Made by a program: the position numbers and the translations under genes
Shown: positions 48,103-56,940 of the stretch, in pieces
Layout: the number at the start of each line of letters is the position of its first letter
How positions within the stretch are numbered: position 1 is the first letter of the stretch
Origin: Arthrospira sp. PCC 9108
Lineage (GTDB): Bacteria; Cyanobacteriota; Cyanobacteriia; Cyanobacteriales; Microcoleaceae
Reading direction: 5' to 3'
Assembly (NCBI GenBank): GCA_016745315.1
Contig: CP066886.1
Coordinates: 4,154,501 to 4,218,500, forward strand
DNA: 64,000 nt
The notes under the pieces: model-generated
What the model saw: the letters and a program-made list of their open reading frames with translations, nothing else
What the model was told of the DNA's origin: nothing
The model's database searches: none

Positions 48103-48813
48103 ATGCTATCTGAATTATTCCATAAATTTGGTGTGCCGTTTTTTCTGTCAGTAGTCCACGATCCAAATCTTTGTATTTCTTGGTCACAATTTGGTGAAGA
48201 TACTCTAATTTTAGAGTTGATTTCCAGAAATAAATCCACCCTATTTAGCAATTACTATGTTGATATCGGTGCTTATCATCCCAGTCGATTTTCTAACACT
48301 AAACTTTTGAGTATGATGGGATGGAAAGGTATGAATGTAGATCCCAATCCTCAATCTGTGAAACTATTTGAACAGGAACGTCCCCAGGATATCAATCTAA
48401 ATCTAGGTGTTGCTTCTTATGAAGGGGAGTCAGAAATCTATTGTTTCGGCGAAGGTGCTATCAACACTTTTAATGAGGAAATGGCCGAATATTTTATCAG
48501 ACACGAATGGGAGTTTTTGGGTAAGCAAAAAGTAAAGGTACTCCCCCTTAACCAGCTACTTGACACTTATCTTCCTGAAGAAATTAAAGATTCAGAAATT
48601 GGTTTCTTAGACATTGATTGCGAAGGTGTAGACAAGGAGATTATTCTAAATTTGGATATCAATCGCTATCGGCCTTATATCATTGCAGTTGAGGCCCATG
48701 ATTTCAATCTTATGCATCCTCTCTCTCACGAAATTGTTCAGTTTCTGAGCGCTGCCGATTACCAGTTGGCTGCTTACACCGGACCCACCCTTTTGTTTAG
48801 ACGGTCAGGGTAA
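48103..48813 (+). CDS. FkbM family SAM-dependent methyltransferase
   Basis: The 236-residue protein has the FkbM pattern: FGEDTLILELI, the SAM-binding YYVDIGAYHPSRFSNTKLL, WKGMNVDPNPQSVKLFE and the late GFLDIDCEGVDKEIILNLDI. FkbM-type enzymes O-methylate sugars, polyketides or glycolipids. The length is normal. It has its own upstream region of 205 bases; a glycosyltransferase follows 125 bases later, suggesting glycan or glycolipid decoration. Confidence 0.88.
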   Translation: MLSELFHKFGVPFFLSVVHDPNLCISWSQFGEDTLILELISRNKSTLFSNYYVDIGAYHPSRFSNTKLLSMMGWKGMNVDPNPQSVKLFEQERPQDINLNLGVASYEGESEIYCFGEGAINTFNEEMAEYFIRHEWEFLGKQKVKVLPLNQLLDTYLPEEIKDSEIGFLDIDCEGVDKEIILNLDINRYRPYIIAVEAHDFNLMHPLSHEIVQFLSAADYQLAAYTGPTLLFRRSG

Positions 48814-48938
48814 TGGTATTTACGTTGGGAAGTTTAATGAGGCCTTTTAGATATGAATCTTGAAGTCGGGATGGTTGGTTAGAGTTTTTCATCGGTTAAA
48901 GCTATAATAGAATTGAAGCCAGATTTTCAGAATTAAAC

Positions 48939-50294
48939 ATGGTCGATCGCATCGTATTAGCAACCTATGGTTCTTTGGGTGATTTGTATCCTTATTTGGC
49001 GATCGCCCGAGGATTAAAAGCCAGGGGGTATCAGCCGGTCATCGCCGCCGCCGAAAAATACCGCCCTTATGTGGCGGCGGAGGAAATCGAATTTCATCCC
49101 CTCAGATTAGAGGACACTTGGGAACACGATCGCCAATTTCTGCAAATGCTGATCGATTCCCAACGGGAGCTAGAATACATTATTTGTTATCAGTTGATGC
49201 CCCACTTGCGGGCGACTTACACCGACTTGATAGCAGCGGTAAAGGGGGCGGATCTATTAATAACTCACCCGCTGATTTTGCCCGGTGCAATTGTAGCCGA
49301 ACAAACCCAAATTCCTTGGATTTCAACGGTTCTATCAGCCTTGATGTCAGTTTACGATTCGCCTGGGGGCGATAGCTTCGCTTCACGCACCGAGGCGATC
49401 GCTTCCCCAGTCTCGGAATATGAACGGTGTTTGCAATGGGTAGCCAAAGATGCTGAAAAACGCCAACTCCGCAGTCGGCTTCGCCATTGGAGTGCCCCCC
49501 TGCGTCAACTGCGGAGTTCGTTGGGACTCCCACCAGGCCCAGATCCCCTGTTTGAAGGGCAGCATTCCCCCGATTTAGTGCTGGCTTTGTTTTCCCAGGT
49601 TTTTGCCAGACCCCAACCGGACTGGCCTAGGCAAACTGTCGTCACCGGGTTTCCGTTTTATGATAACCCCCCTAATCAGGGGTTATCTGAAAAACTGAGA
49701 GAGTTTTTAGACAGCGGGCCGCCACCGATAGTGTTTACTTTGGGTTCAACGGTGGTCTGGACTCCCGGTAATTTTTATTGGTCTAGTGCGATCGCCGCCC
49801 ACCAATTGGGTTATCGGTCAGTGCTAATGATGGGCCCTGGGGCGGATAGTCTCAGACCGGACCAATTGCCCGAAGGTGCGATCGCCGTCAATTATGCCCC
49901 CCACGGGCAAATTTTCCCCAGGGCGGCGGCGATCGTCCATCATGGAGGCATGGGAACCACAGCAGAAGCATTGCGATCGGGGCGGAGAATGCTGGTGGTT
50001 CCCCACAAATACGACCAGCCAGAAAATGCCGCCCGCGTCGTCCGCCTCGGGGTCGCCCGAATGCTCCTACCCCAACAATATACTGCGGAGTTGGTAGCTG
50101 CCGAACTTCGACAACTGTTGTTTGAAGAACAATATACCCAGAAAGCCGCTGCCATTGGAGAAGCGATCGGGGCGGAAAATGGAGTAGAAACAGCCTGTGA
50201 TGCGATCGCCAACTTGATGAGCCAATACCGGAGTCGGAAACCCGCCAGATATTCCGGCTCCCCTAATGATTCTCAGATCACATATTCCCCGTAA
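48939..50294 (+). CDS. Glycosyltransferase, GT1/sterol glucosyltransferase-like
   Basis: The 451-residue protein has the GT-B fold: N-terminal IVLATYGSLGDLYPYLAIAR and C-terminal donor-binding segment (YAPHGQIFPRAAAIVHHGGM, GTTAEALRSGRRMLVVPHKYDQPENA shortened here), as in UDP-glucose:sterol and MGT-type glycosyltransferases. It probably moves a sugar from a nucleotide donor to a lipid or small hydrophobic acceptor in the cytoplasm. The 3' end overlaps by 22 bases the convergent CrtC/AttH-like gene. The acceptor is unknown. Confidence 0.88.
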   Translation: MVDRIVLATYGSLGDLYPYLAIARGLKARGYQPVIAAAEKYRPYVAAEEIEFHPLRLEDTWEHDRQFLQMLIDSQRELEYIICYQLMPHLRATYTDLIAAVKGADLLITHPLILPGAIVAEQTQIPWISTVLSALMSVYDSPGGDSFASRTEAIASPVSEYERCLQWVAKDAEKRQLRSRLRHWSAPLRQLRSSLGLPPGPDPLFEGQHSPDLVLALFSQVFARPQPDWPRQTVVTGFPFYDNPPNQGLSEKLREFLDSGPPPIVFTLGSTVVWTPGNFYWSSAIAAHQLGYRSVLMMGPGADSLRPDQLPEGAIAVNYAPHGQIFPRAAAIVHHGGMGTTAEALRSGRRMLVVPHKYDQPENAARVVRLGVARMLLPQQYTAELVAAELRQLLFEEQYTQKAAAIGEAIGAENGVETACDAIANLMSQYRSRKPARYSGSPNDSQITYSP

Positions 50295-51340
50295 ACTAAG
50301 CCGGTGGCGAGCCATGTTTTTTCTCCTAGTTTAAGGGTAACGGCGGCGCGGCCAGTCAGTTCTTCAATAAAAGTATATTGCCGTTGTTGATTGTCGGGGA
50401 CGATTAATTCCACTACCGACTCAAAATCAATCTCAATTAGCAATTGGTCTTGGTCATCAGCGGCGATAATTTCTAAGGTGCTGGGGGTTTGCAATAAGCG
50501 ATCGCTAAATAATAGCGCCATAATTCCCGGCAACCTGGGGGGAATGACAGCCACCTCCGACCAGTCCCAATTAATCTGTAAAGTGGCACCCAAAAACACT
50601 TTTCGCAATTGGTGATTGACATAAATAAAAATATAGGGAAAGCCGCCTTGGGAATGGTCTTTGTTGGTGCGTCTGTCCAATACCAAAGTGATGGAGGTGC
50701 CATCAATGCAGGTGCCAAAAGCGACGAACCACTCCCAACCGATATCTTCCCCCCAGCGGAAGCGGCCAAAATTGCGATCGTGGTAGCAAAACCAGTTCGG
50801 GTGAATGGGAAACGATCGCCCAGCAACGGATAAGTTTCCCCTCACTTGCAAGCCCGGTACTAATCCCCAGCCGATGAATCCACTGCCAAACGGTGAATTT
50901 TCTGTGACTAATAGGGGGGTGGCTGTAGCTGTCGCCTCCAATTCAATGAATAGCTGCGATCGCCGATCTTCTACTTCTAACCGCGTCTGGGTTCCGTTGA
51001 CTTGCAATTCCATCCCTTCACCTTGCCAATGTACGGGTTCCGGGCTGATTTGACTGGGGTTCCACTCTTGGGAAAAAGTCGTTCCGAAACTGGCAAAAGG
51101 GGCGCTCTGGCTACAGTCGAGCCCTTGAAAATCAGTCGGAACTGTCACCATAAAACTGGTTTGAATTTCTCCAGTTCCCGGTCTGGCGATCGCCGTCAGA
51201 TTCACCAGCACTCTAATCTGAGTATCAGGATCTAATAATACATAATGATACCAATCTTTCCAATCTAGGGGGGCGGTGGGATCCTCGAGAGGGATTCGCA
51301 GTTGTTCCACTCGGGCAAGTGTTTGTTCGTCAATGGTCAT
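50273..51340 (-). CDS. CrtC/AttH-like lipocalin-type protein
   Basis: The 355-residue, beta-rich protein has no signal peptide. Its centre, HDRNFGRFRWGEDIGWEWFV and DGTSITLVLDRRTN, resembles the two-lipocalin-like CrtC/AttH family (carotenoid 1,2-hydratase and relatives), where the histidine/aspartate and WGxxxxW regions recur. A role in modifying a hydrophobic, perhaps isoprenoid, compound is possible, as a polyprenyl synthase and a glycosyltransferase lie on the two sides. The family call is moderate and the function not known. Confidence 0.6.
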   Translation of the reverse strand: MTIDEQTLARVEQLRIPLEDPTAPLDWKDWYHYVLLDPDTQIRVLVNLTAIARPGTGEIQTSFMVTVPTDFQGLDCSQSAPFASFGTTFSQEWNPSQISPEPVHWQGEGMELQVNGTQTRLEVEDRRSQLFIELEATATATPLLVTENSPFGSGFIGWGLVPGLQVRGNLSVAGRSFPIHPNWFCYHDRNFGRFRWGEDIGWEWFVAFGTCIDGTSITLVLDRRTNKDHSQGGFPYIFIYVNHQLRKVFLGATLQINWDWSEVAVIPPRLPGIMALLFSDRLLQTPSTLEIIAADDQDQLLIEIDFESVVELIVPDNQQRQYTFIEELTGRAAVTLKLGEKTWLATGLVYGEYVI

Positions 51341-51380
51341 TTTGGCGCTAGAAATTAACTACAATTGGGCGGTGGATAAC

Positions 51381-52970
51381 TTATCGTTGTAGGGAACCTG
51401 GCTCGCTGAGAACGTCTTTAATTGGCGGGGTGGGGGTGGGGGCGGGTGGGGACACGGACGGTGCGCTAGAGGCGATCGCCTCCAATGTCGTAGCTATCCT
51501 GGGGGAAACACAACTGAGTCCCAAAACAATCTTGAGAAACCAAGCCTCCCCATCTATTCCTAATTGGTTCACCAAGTCCGCCGCCGAAGTCTGGGAATTA
51601 GGGATTGGGGAACCAGCAATATCCCACAACCACTGTTCCCAAAACTTGAGCAAACCCGCCCTAGAAGCCGGAGTCCCCACGGAATTGTGAAAAGCGGTAG
51701 CCGTGGCTTGACTGACGGCGATCCAACGGGGGACGGAGGCGGCGGCTAAACTCAAAACCCCATTTTTGCAGAACCGGGTGAGTCGCAATCGCTCTAGTAG
51801 CATTCGACCTGGGGGGGTTCTGGCATAGTCGTCCCCTTTTTGGGCGAAAATTAGCAATAATTCTAACACCAACCAACGAGCCGGAAGTAAGTCTAATTCT
51901 GGCAATCGCGTCCCTAAATGATACGAGCAACCCGCTATGGTTTGGGGGGGAGAGGTGGCTGGGTTTAATGGCTCAATTTTCTGGGTGGCGATCGCCTCTA
52001 TATGGGAAGCAATTCGAGGCGACAATGACATCAATCCTAGGAGAAAATAACCCAACCAGCGATCGCTATCTGTTCCCAGTTTAGCCACAAATTCTGTGAA
52101 AGGTGCGTCAGAAATCAAATGCTCCGGTGTTGATTTAAATTCTCCGAATCTGACGCACCCTACAAATAATGGGGCGACGATGGGTTTAGCCGTTTCTGGG
52201 GCTTCTACGTCGCTGTCTACCAAACTCAACAGCCACCTTTCCCAAATATAAAGCAGGCCTTCCCGGCGATCGCCCTTGAGGACTTGACCGGACATCGATA
52301 AAGTTTCCGAAATCCAATCGGGGACTTTTGCCGTAGCCAGCACTGTCGATACAGTTGAGAAAAAAGCGGTTTGTCGCAGTTGCGAGAACAGTTTTACACC
52401 CTCCGGGGTGCCGGTGTATTCCTCTCCTTTTTGGCTGATGGCTACTAATAATTCTGCCACCAGCCAGCGAGAAGGAATGCGATCGAGGTCGTTCAATGCC
52501 GAAATCAATCCCCAGGCATTTTGGGTGGTTATGTCCTCATACATTGACGGGTTTTGAGCCGCTAATTTTGTTAATGGAAAGCTGATATTAACCGGATATT
52601 CTCTAGGCTTTCTCTCGGCAATTTCAGCTTTAACATTTAGGATGATTACCAGAGGTTCCTCAAGTAATCCGGGAAATCTTAGCCAACTTTTAATAACCTG
52701 TCCTGGTGGCAGTTCTAAAGGTAGTTTTACCCTCACAGTTTGAGTGGCTTTTCCCGCACCAGAACCTAGATAAATATAGTCAGGTTCCACCGGATTAATG
52801 GTGGCGAAAATATCCCCGTTCTCGGCGATCCAATTATCTAAAACTGGTCGCACCAGTAGGGTTTCACCGCTATTATTATGCAGGGACAGTCTCAGCACCA
52901 GTTCACCGCCGGGGTGAATTTCAGCTTCGACTGGGGGGGGCATTGCCATCGGGTTTTTATGTTCGATCAT
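51381..52970 (-). CDS. Hypothetical protein with duplicated helical domain, carrying an in-frame repeat insertion
   Basis: The 529-residue protein has an N-terminal beta-sandwich-like part (1-125) and two similar helical modules (about 145-330 and 345-500). The modules align at RIPSRWLVAELLVAISQKGE / LLPARWLVLELLLIFAQKGD, LLYIWERWLLSL / LLKFWEQWLWDI and SLSPRIASHIEAIA / CVSPRIATTLEAIA. Module one holds about 21-29 extra residues (FVGCVRFGEFKSTPEHLISD, about 269-290) encoded by a palindromic repeat element. The C-terminus is proline-rich. No family is recognised. It lies 40 bases upstream of the CrtC-like gene on the same strand, so both may share a transcript. Confidence 0.75.
   Translation of the reverse strand: MIEHKNPMAMPPPVEAEIHPGGELVLRLSLHNNSGETLLVRPVLDNWIAENGDIFATINPVEPDYIYLGSGAGKATQTVRVKLPLELPPGQVIKSWLRFPGLLEEPLVIILNVKAEIAERKPREYPVNISFPLTKLAAQNPSMYEDITTQNAWGLISALNDLDRIPSRWLVAELLVAISQKGEEYTGTPEGVKLFSQLRQTAFFSTVSTVLATAKVPDWISETLSMSGQVLKGDRREGLLYIWERWLLSLVDSDVEAPETAKPIVAPLFVGCVRFGEFKSTPEHLISDAPFTEFVAKLGTDSDRWLGYFLLGLMSLSPRIASHIEAIATQKIEPLNPATSPPQTIAGCSYHLGTRLPELDLLPARWLVLELLLIFAQKGDDYARTPPGRMLLERLRLTRFCKNGVLSLAAASVPRWIAVSQATATAFHNSVGTPASRAGLLKFWEQWLWDIAGSPIPNSQTSAADLVNQLGIDGEAWFLKIVLGLSCVSPRIATTLEAIASSAPSVSPPAPTPTPPIKDVLSEPGSLQR
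52102..52163. repeat. Palindromic repeat element inside a coding sequence
   Basis: The element starts GGTGCGTCAGA (52102-52112) and ends TCTGACGCACC (52149-52159) plus CTA, a perfect 11-base inverted pair. An inner pair ATCAA/TTGAT flanks CTCCGGTG. The same layout closes every unit of the 9-17.5 kb array. It is read through in frame by the surrounding gene. Confidence 0.92.
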
Positions 52971-53089
52971 CTTGACAATCTCTCTATTTTATGGTAGAAT
53001 AACTTCCTCAATACCACTTGATTTTATGGTGGGTCAATCCTCCTTAAATGAGCAAGGGGCTATGAATCGTATCATAACCCCCAAAAATG

Positions 53090-54703
53090 CTATAAATTTC
53101 GATAAATCACATAGTTAATTAATTCTTTCAGAAAGCGGCGATCGTGAACCGGGGTCTGCCATTTTTCCCCTGGTCTGAGCGGAGTTTTCGGTTCCATAAA
53201 ATCCAGACTGTCCAAAATCTGGGCAGCTTTTTGAGCCAAAGATCTAGCCACAGCCCAACCATGTTCGATGCTACCATACTGGCGCATTTTCTCCATGACA
53301 AATTCTACCTGTTCCGGGGTCTTTTCCGGTCGGGGGGTGGCGAGAATTTCCAACATTCGGCGGGATTCGACTGGACTACTATGGGCGATCGCATGATTGA
53401 GCATCAAAGTTCGTTTTCCCTCATAAATATCTCCGCCAATTTCCTTCCCATAAGCCTTCATATCTCCCACCAAGTTTAATAAATCATCTTGGATCTGAAA
53501 AGCAATGCCTAAAATCATGCCAAACCGAGTAACTCCCGCCAAAGGTTCCACCAAATCTTGAGGGTTAGCCGAGGAATTCCCCACAATCAAACCGATGCGA
53601 CAGGGGGTCATAAAAGAATACCAGCAGGTTTTTTTGACGCACATTTTAAAATAATCGCGATCGCTTAAATTTTGGGTATTTTCTGCCACCCAATCCAATT
53701 CCATCGCCTGTCCTTCCACCGATTGACGCGCCATAAACTCAATTTCGTGGAGTACATTCAGAGTTTTGGTTACCCCGATCGCCGATAAATTTTCCAGCAA
53801 CAAACCAACAGCCAGTACATTGGTTGCATCCCCGACATTAATCGCCCGGGGAATGCCAATATTGTGGTGTAACGTCCCTTTTCCCCGGCGCGACTCTGAC
53901 CCGTCCTCAATATCATCGTGAATCAGAAACGCATTGTGATACAGTTCCAAAGCCGCCGCCGTCGATAGCGCCACCTGTCCCATGCCACCCATCGCCCGCG
54001 CCGCACTAATACACATGGTGGGGCGCAGCATTTTACCTCCCCGAAACGGGTAATCGAGCAACAAATCATATAAGGGTTCGTAGGAACCGATAATTTCCCG
54101 CCGCCTACCAATAAATTCCTGAATTTTGGCCCCGATCGCGATTCGGGAGTCTTCTAGTGCTTGGTTAATAATGGTTTTATCAAACTGCGTCGGTTCCGAT
54201 GTCGGGAGGATCGCCTCCGACACGATATTTAAGTCCGCTTCCAGGTTCGCATCTTCCGGCAGAATCGAACCCCGGTTATTTTTACCGTCGGGAATGCGAT
54301 CGCCAAGGGTTGCGGATGCCACATCGTTGACTGCAATGGTCGCGGTTTGGGGAGTGCGATCGCCAAGCGGCACCGTAAGGCGCGTAGGGGCGGATGCCAC
54401 ATCGCCATTAGCATTGGAAACCGCGATCGTTTGGGGAACACAGGACTGTAATTCACCAGCCGAGTCCGTTTCCTCAGTCGGAAGAAATGGCACAACAGAC
54501 TTACCATTCCCACAGCCATTTTCCCCCAATTGAGCGATCGAGGAAGTAGATTTTTCCAACTTATCCGATACCGAGTCACTCTTGACCCCTAAAAACATCA
54601 AATTGAGCAGGATTCCCCAAACCGTAAAATACAACAGGATTCCCCAAAAGACTAAATTGGATGGAGGGCTAAGACCGAGCCAATTTAACAGCAATTCAAA
54701 CAT
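53090..54703 (-). CDS. Polyprenyl diphosphate synthase with N-terminal membrane extension
   Basis: The 537-residue protein has a membrane helix at the N-terminus (about 15-40), a low-complexity segment to about residue 185 with internally repeated phrases (NDVASA..., GDRTP/GDRIP), and an all-alpha prenyl synthase domain. The domain shows the first aspartate motif DDIED (in HNAFLIHDDIEDGSESRRGK), GQAMELDW and the second motif as DDLLN (FQIQDDLLNLVGD), where the last aspartate of DDxxD is Asn. The family condenses isopentenyl diphosphate with allylic diphosphates. The extension is unusual for solanesyl- or GGPP-synthases (about 300-330 residues). It probably acts at a membrane; product and activity are open. 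Confidence 0.8.
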   Translation of the reverse strand: MFELLLNWLGLSPPSNLVFWGILLYFTVWGILLNLMFLGVKSDSVSDKLEKSTSSIAQLGENGCGNGKSVVPFLPTEETDSAGELQSCVPQTIAVSNANGDVASAPTRLTVPLGDRTPQTATIAVNDVASATLGDRIPDGKNNRGSILPEDANLEADLNIVSEAILPTSEPTQFDKTIINQALEDSRIAIGAKIQEFIGRRREIIGSYEPLYDLLLDYPFRGGKMLRPTMCISAARAMGGMGQVALSTAAALELYHNAFLIHDDIEDGSESRRGKGTLHHNIGIPRAINVGDATNVLAVGLLLENLSAIGVTKTLNVLHEIEFMARQSVEGQAMELDWVAENTQNLSDRDYFKMCVKKTCWYSFMTPCRIGLIVGNSSANPQDLVEPLAGVTRFGMILGIAFQIQDDLLNLVGDMKAYGKEIGGDIYEGKRTLMLNHAIAHSSPVESRRMLEILATPRPEKTPEQVEFVMEKMRQYGSIEHGWAVARSLAQKAAQILDSLDFMEPKTPLRPGEKWQTPVHDRRFLKELINYVIYRNL

Positions 54704-54832
54704 TGATCAAGTACAGCTAGAAGGGCAGCTAGAAGGGCAGATAACCACCATTAAAATCGGATACATTTTGGCATTATTCATCATTGCCTAGTGCTAGACA
54801 GGCAAAGAAAGCCAATTGACAATCTTTATAGA

Positions 54833-54852
54833 GGCTATCCCTAGGGATAGCC
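54833..54852. promoter_or_regulatory. Perfect 20-base palindrome
   Basis: GGCTATCCCTAGGGATAGCC reads the same on both strands. It lies between the prenyl synthase start (54703) and the end of the pentapeptide gene (54993), followed by CACTTATTTAC. It could be an operator or a hairpin. No other copy was noticed in the window. The rest of 54704-54870 shows nothing recognisable. Confidence 0.5.
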
Positions 54853-54870
54853 ACTTATTTACATCAATCA

Positions 54871-54996
54871 ATGACAAAAAGCTCACCCCACCCGGTCACA
54901 TCAGACAATGTAACCGGGTTTGATGATGGATTTCAACAATGGGAAATTGATACCATCAACGGTAGAATAATTTGTCGTTGGGATTACCTTTATTAG
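54871..54996 (+). CDS. Possible small protein, 41 codons
   Basis: The frame starts MTKSSPHPVTSDNVTGFDDG and ends INGRIICRWDYLY; the composition looks protein-like. The last four bases overlap the end of the convergent pentapeptide gene. No family is recognised and there is no clear ribosome binding site. It may be a gene remnant. Confidence 0.25.
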   Translation: MTKSSPHPVTSDNVTGFDDGFQQWEIDTINGRIICRWDYLY

Positions 54997-56138
54997 GCAA
55001 TTCCTAACAGTTGCTTCTGGGCATCATCAAGTTTAGCCCCCGTGAGGTTCGCATTACTGAAGTTAGCCCCAGTGATGTTGGCTCCCCGCAGGTCCGCATT
55101 TGTCAGGTTGGCATTGGTGAAGTTAGCCCCAGTCATGTCGGTTCCTTGCAGGTCGGCATTTGTCAGGTCAGCACCACAGAAGTTAGCATAGCCCAGATAG
55201 GAATAGCTGAGATTGGCATAGCCCAGATAAGCGTAACAGAAATTCGCGTAAGCCAAGCTAGCCTGGTTTAATTGGGCTCCAATTAGCTTCGCCTGACACA
55301 AGTTAGCAAAACTCAGATCCGCTTCGGTGAGGACCGCGTAGCTTAAATCGGCAAAACACAAATTAGCATAGCCCAGATAGGCATAGTTGAGATTGGCATA
55401 GCCGAGATAGGCGTGACAGAGATACGCGTAACTCAAGTTAGCCGCGACCAGGTTAGTGGCTCCTAAGTTGGCTGCACACAGGTAGGAAAAGCTCAGATCG
55501 ATACCACTCAGATTCATTTTGCTCAAGTCTACTTGCGGCAAGTAACTATTCGGAAAATCTCGCTTGCCCATGTCATACGGAAACTTTATCTTTGTGTAGC
55601 CTGGGGGTGTGGGGGCGCAGCCACCCTGTGGTGGTTGTATGAAACTAGACCAGTCAACATTCGGCGGGGTCGGTTGTGGCTCCTCTGAACCCCCACTGGG
55701 CTGGGTCGGTTTCTCGCCTTCATTTGAACTGCCACTTGGTTTCTCTTCCCACCAGGAGGGGGCTGCATCGCCAATCGAAGGCCATTCTAGCCAGATACCA
55801 GCTTTATTGGTCAAACCTAGTTGGCCGGGACGGCAAGACTGGGAGCCTTCTTTGGCTGTGGTTTGCAAGTTCCCAACCGGGTCGGCCATTTCAATGTTAA
55901 ATACACTCCGGGCTGGGACGGCATTGGCAGGGTTCCCACCAATCACAAAGTGCAGTGTTCCTCTCGCGCCTTTACTCAGATCGATTTGCGTGTCCGGGTC
56001 GGTGTAGAAAAACTCCCTCAAATCGGTGTGGTAGACTATCTCTTGGTCGTTCGCAGTTTGGGAATTTCCGTAGACAAAGTACCCTTTGCCATAGGTTTGG
56101 TTATTGTTAGTGACTGTCCTGAAGTACACTTTCACCAT
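54993..56138 (-). CDS. Pentapeptide-repeat protein with N-terminal beta domain
   Basis: The protein of about 381 residues has an N-terminal domain of about 130 residues (MVKVYFRTVTNNNQTYGKGY, RSVFNIEMADPVGN), a proline/glycine/serine/glutamate-rich linker (about 135-180), and then some 30 pentapeptide repeats of A(N/D)LxY or A(N/D)L type to the end (YLGYANLSYSYLGYANF, ADLRGANITGANFSNANL). Such repeats fold as a right-handed quadrilateral beta-helix. Cyanobacteria have many; functions are mostly unknown. ATG at 56138 gives the clean VKVYFRTV start; an ATG at 56255 would add 39 unrelated residues. The tyrosine-rich repeats are uncommon. Confidence 0.85.
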   Translation of the reverse strand: MVKVYFRTVTNNNQTYGKGYFVYGNSQTANDQEIVYHTDLREFFYTDPDTQIDLSKGARGTLHFVIGGNPANAVPARSVFNIEMADPVGNLQTTAKEGSQSCRPGQLGLTNKAGIWLEWPSIGDAAPSWWEEKPSGSSNEGEKPTQPSGGSEEPQPTPPNVDWSSFIQPPQGGCAPTPPGYTKIKFPYDMGKRDFPNSYLPQVDLSKMNLSGIDLSFSYLCAANLGATNLVAANLSYAYLCHAYLGYANLNYAYLGYANLCFADLSYAVLTEADLSFANLCQAKLIGAQLNQASLAYANFCYAYLGYANLSYSYLGYANFCGADLTNADLQGTDMTGANFTNANLTNADLRGANITGANFSNANLTGAKLDDAQKQLLGIA

Positions 56139-56940
56139 GATTGAAGTCCTTAATTTTGAAAGGCAATAAAATATCGAAATCGCAGTCTTTGCTGAACTAG
56201 ACTCGGTGACGTAACAACGCCATCGAAAGTCATCACAAATTAGCCCCTCTCCCAACTGTCTGGTGGAGCATATTTTGGGGTGTGACCAATCACCGACCTA
56301 TGCCATGACATGACCGCGCGATCATGATACTGGATAGATCACATTGGCTAATTTTTGAGACTAAAACCCTCTTCCTGGGTTGATTTTCAAGCCCAGTTCA
56401 AGCTCTATACTTGATGATGCACCCGATCGCAACTTAGACTAAGTTCTTTGAAACCACCACAGATGGCGTTCAAGCCAGAAACTAGACGCGCACTACTGGC
56501 GATCTGCTTCGCTGTCACTGCCCAATGGAAAATCAGTTCAGCGGTTAACCTAAGTTGGCAACCAACATAACAAATTTGCCGTTTTTTGTCAACTAAAATA
56601 CAATTTTTATTGTGAAGATTTATGAACAGGCAACGAACACTATTTAGAGAGCCTAAATGGGCCATATATAATATATATAATGGTGTCCTCGCCTGGGTCA
56701 ACACTCCCTAGATCCGTTTATGGTGGCCATGGGACTTTTTCAGCGATCGCTTTCCTAATTTCTCAAGAAGGGGTAACTTTTTCAGCGACCGGAGGCATTC
56801 CTATGGTATTGACAGGGCGGCGATCGCCATCTTCCAACCCTGTGGGAGTTGCACAGAAAGAAACCCCGCTTCTCGGTTAACTCTTCAAAAGCAATTCCCT
56901 TATTGTTATAATAATCAAAAAGGTAGTCGGAGAAATATAA
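56139..56940. other. Intergenic region with gene fragments
   Basis: Between the pentapeptide gene and the antitoxin-like gene no intact gene is credible. A 99-codon minus-strand frame at 56405-56704 has no recognisable features. An AT-rich stretch (56664-56682, ATATATAATATATATAATG) lies before 56690. Bases 56731-56886 are a chimera of two gene ends, described separately. Confidence 0.6.
56731..56886 (+). pseudogene. Chimeric fragment of lhgO 3' end and P450 3' end
   Basis: Bases 56731-56770 match the end of the neighbouring lhgO gene (57167-57206; three differences in 40). Bases 56770-56886 match the end of the P450 gene with its stop and following bases (47075-47191; about eight differences in 117). 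The P450 part still reads GVTFSATGGIPMVLTGRRS and ends ETPLLG-stop. Both parts contain HIP1 sites. Confidence 0.85.

Noticed and set aside
56405..56704. 99-codon minus-strand frame before the chimeric fragment
   Set aside because: No recognisable motif, an AT-rich start region and no supporting context; probably chance.
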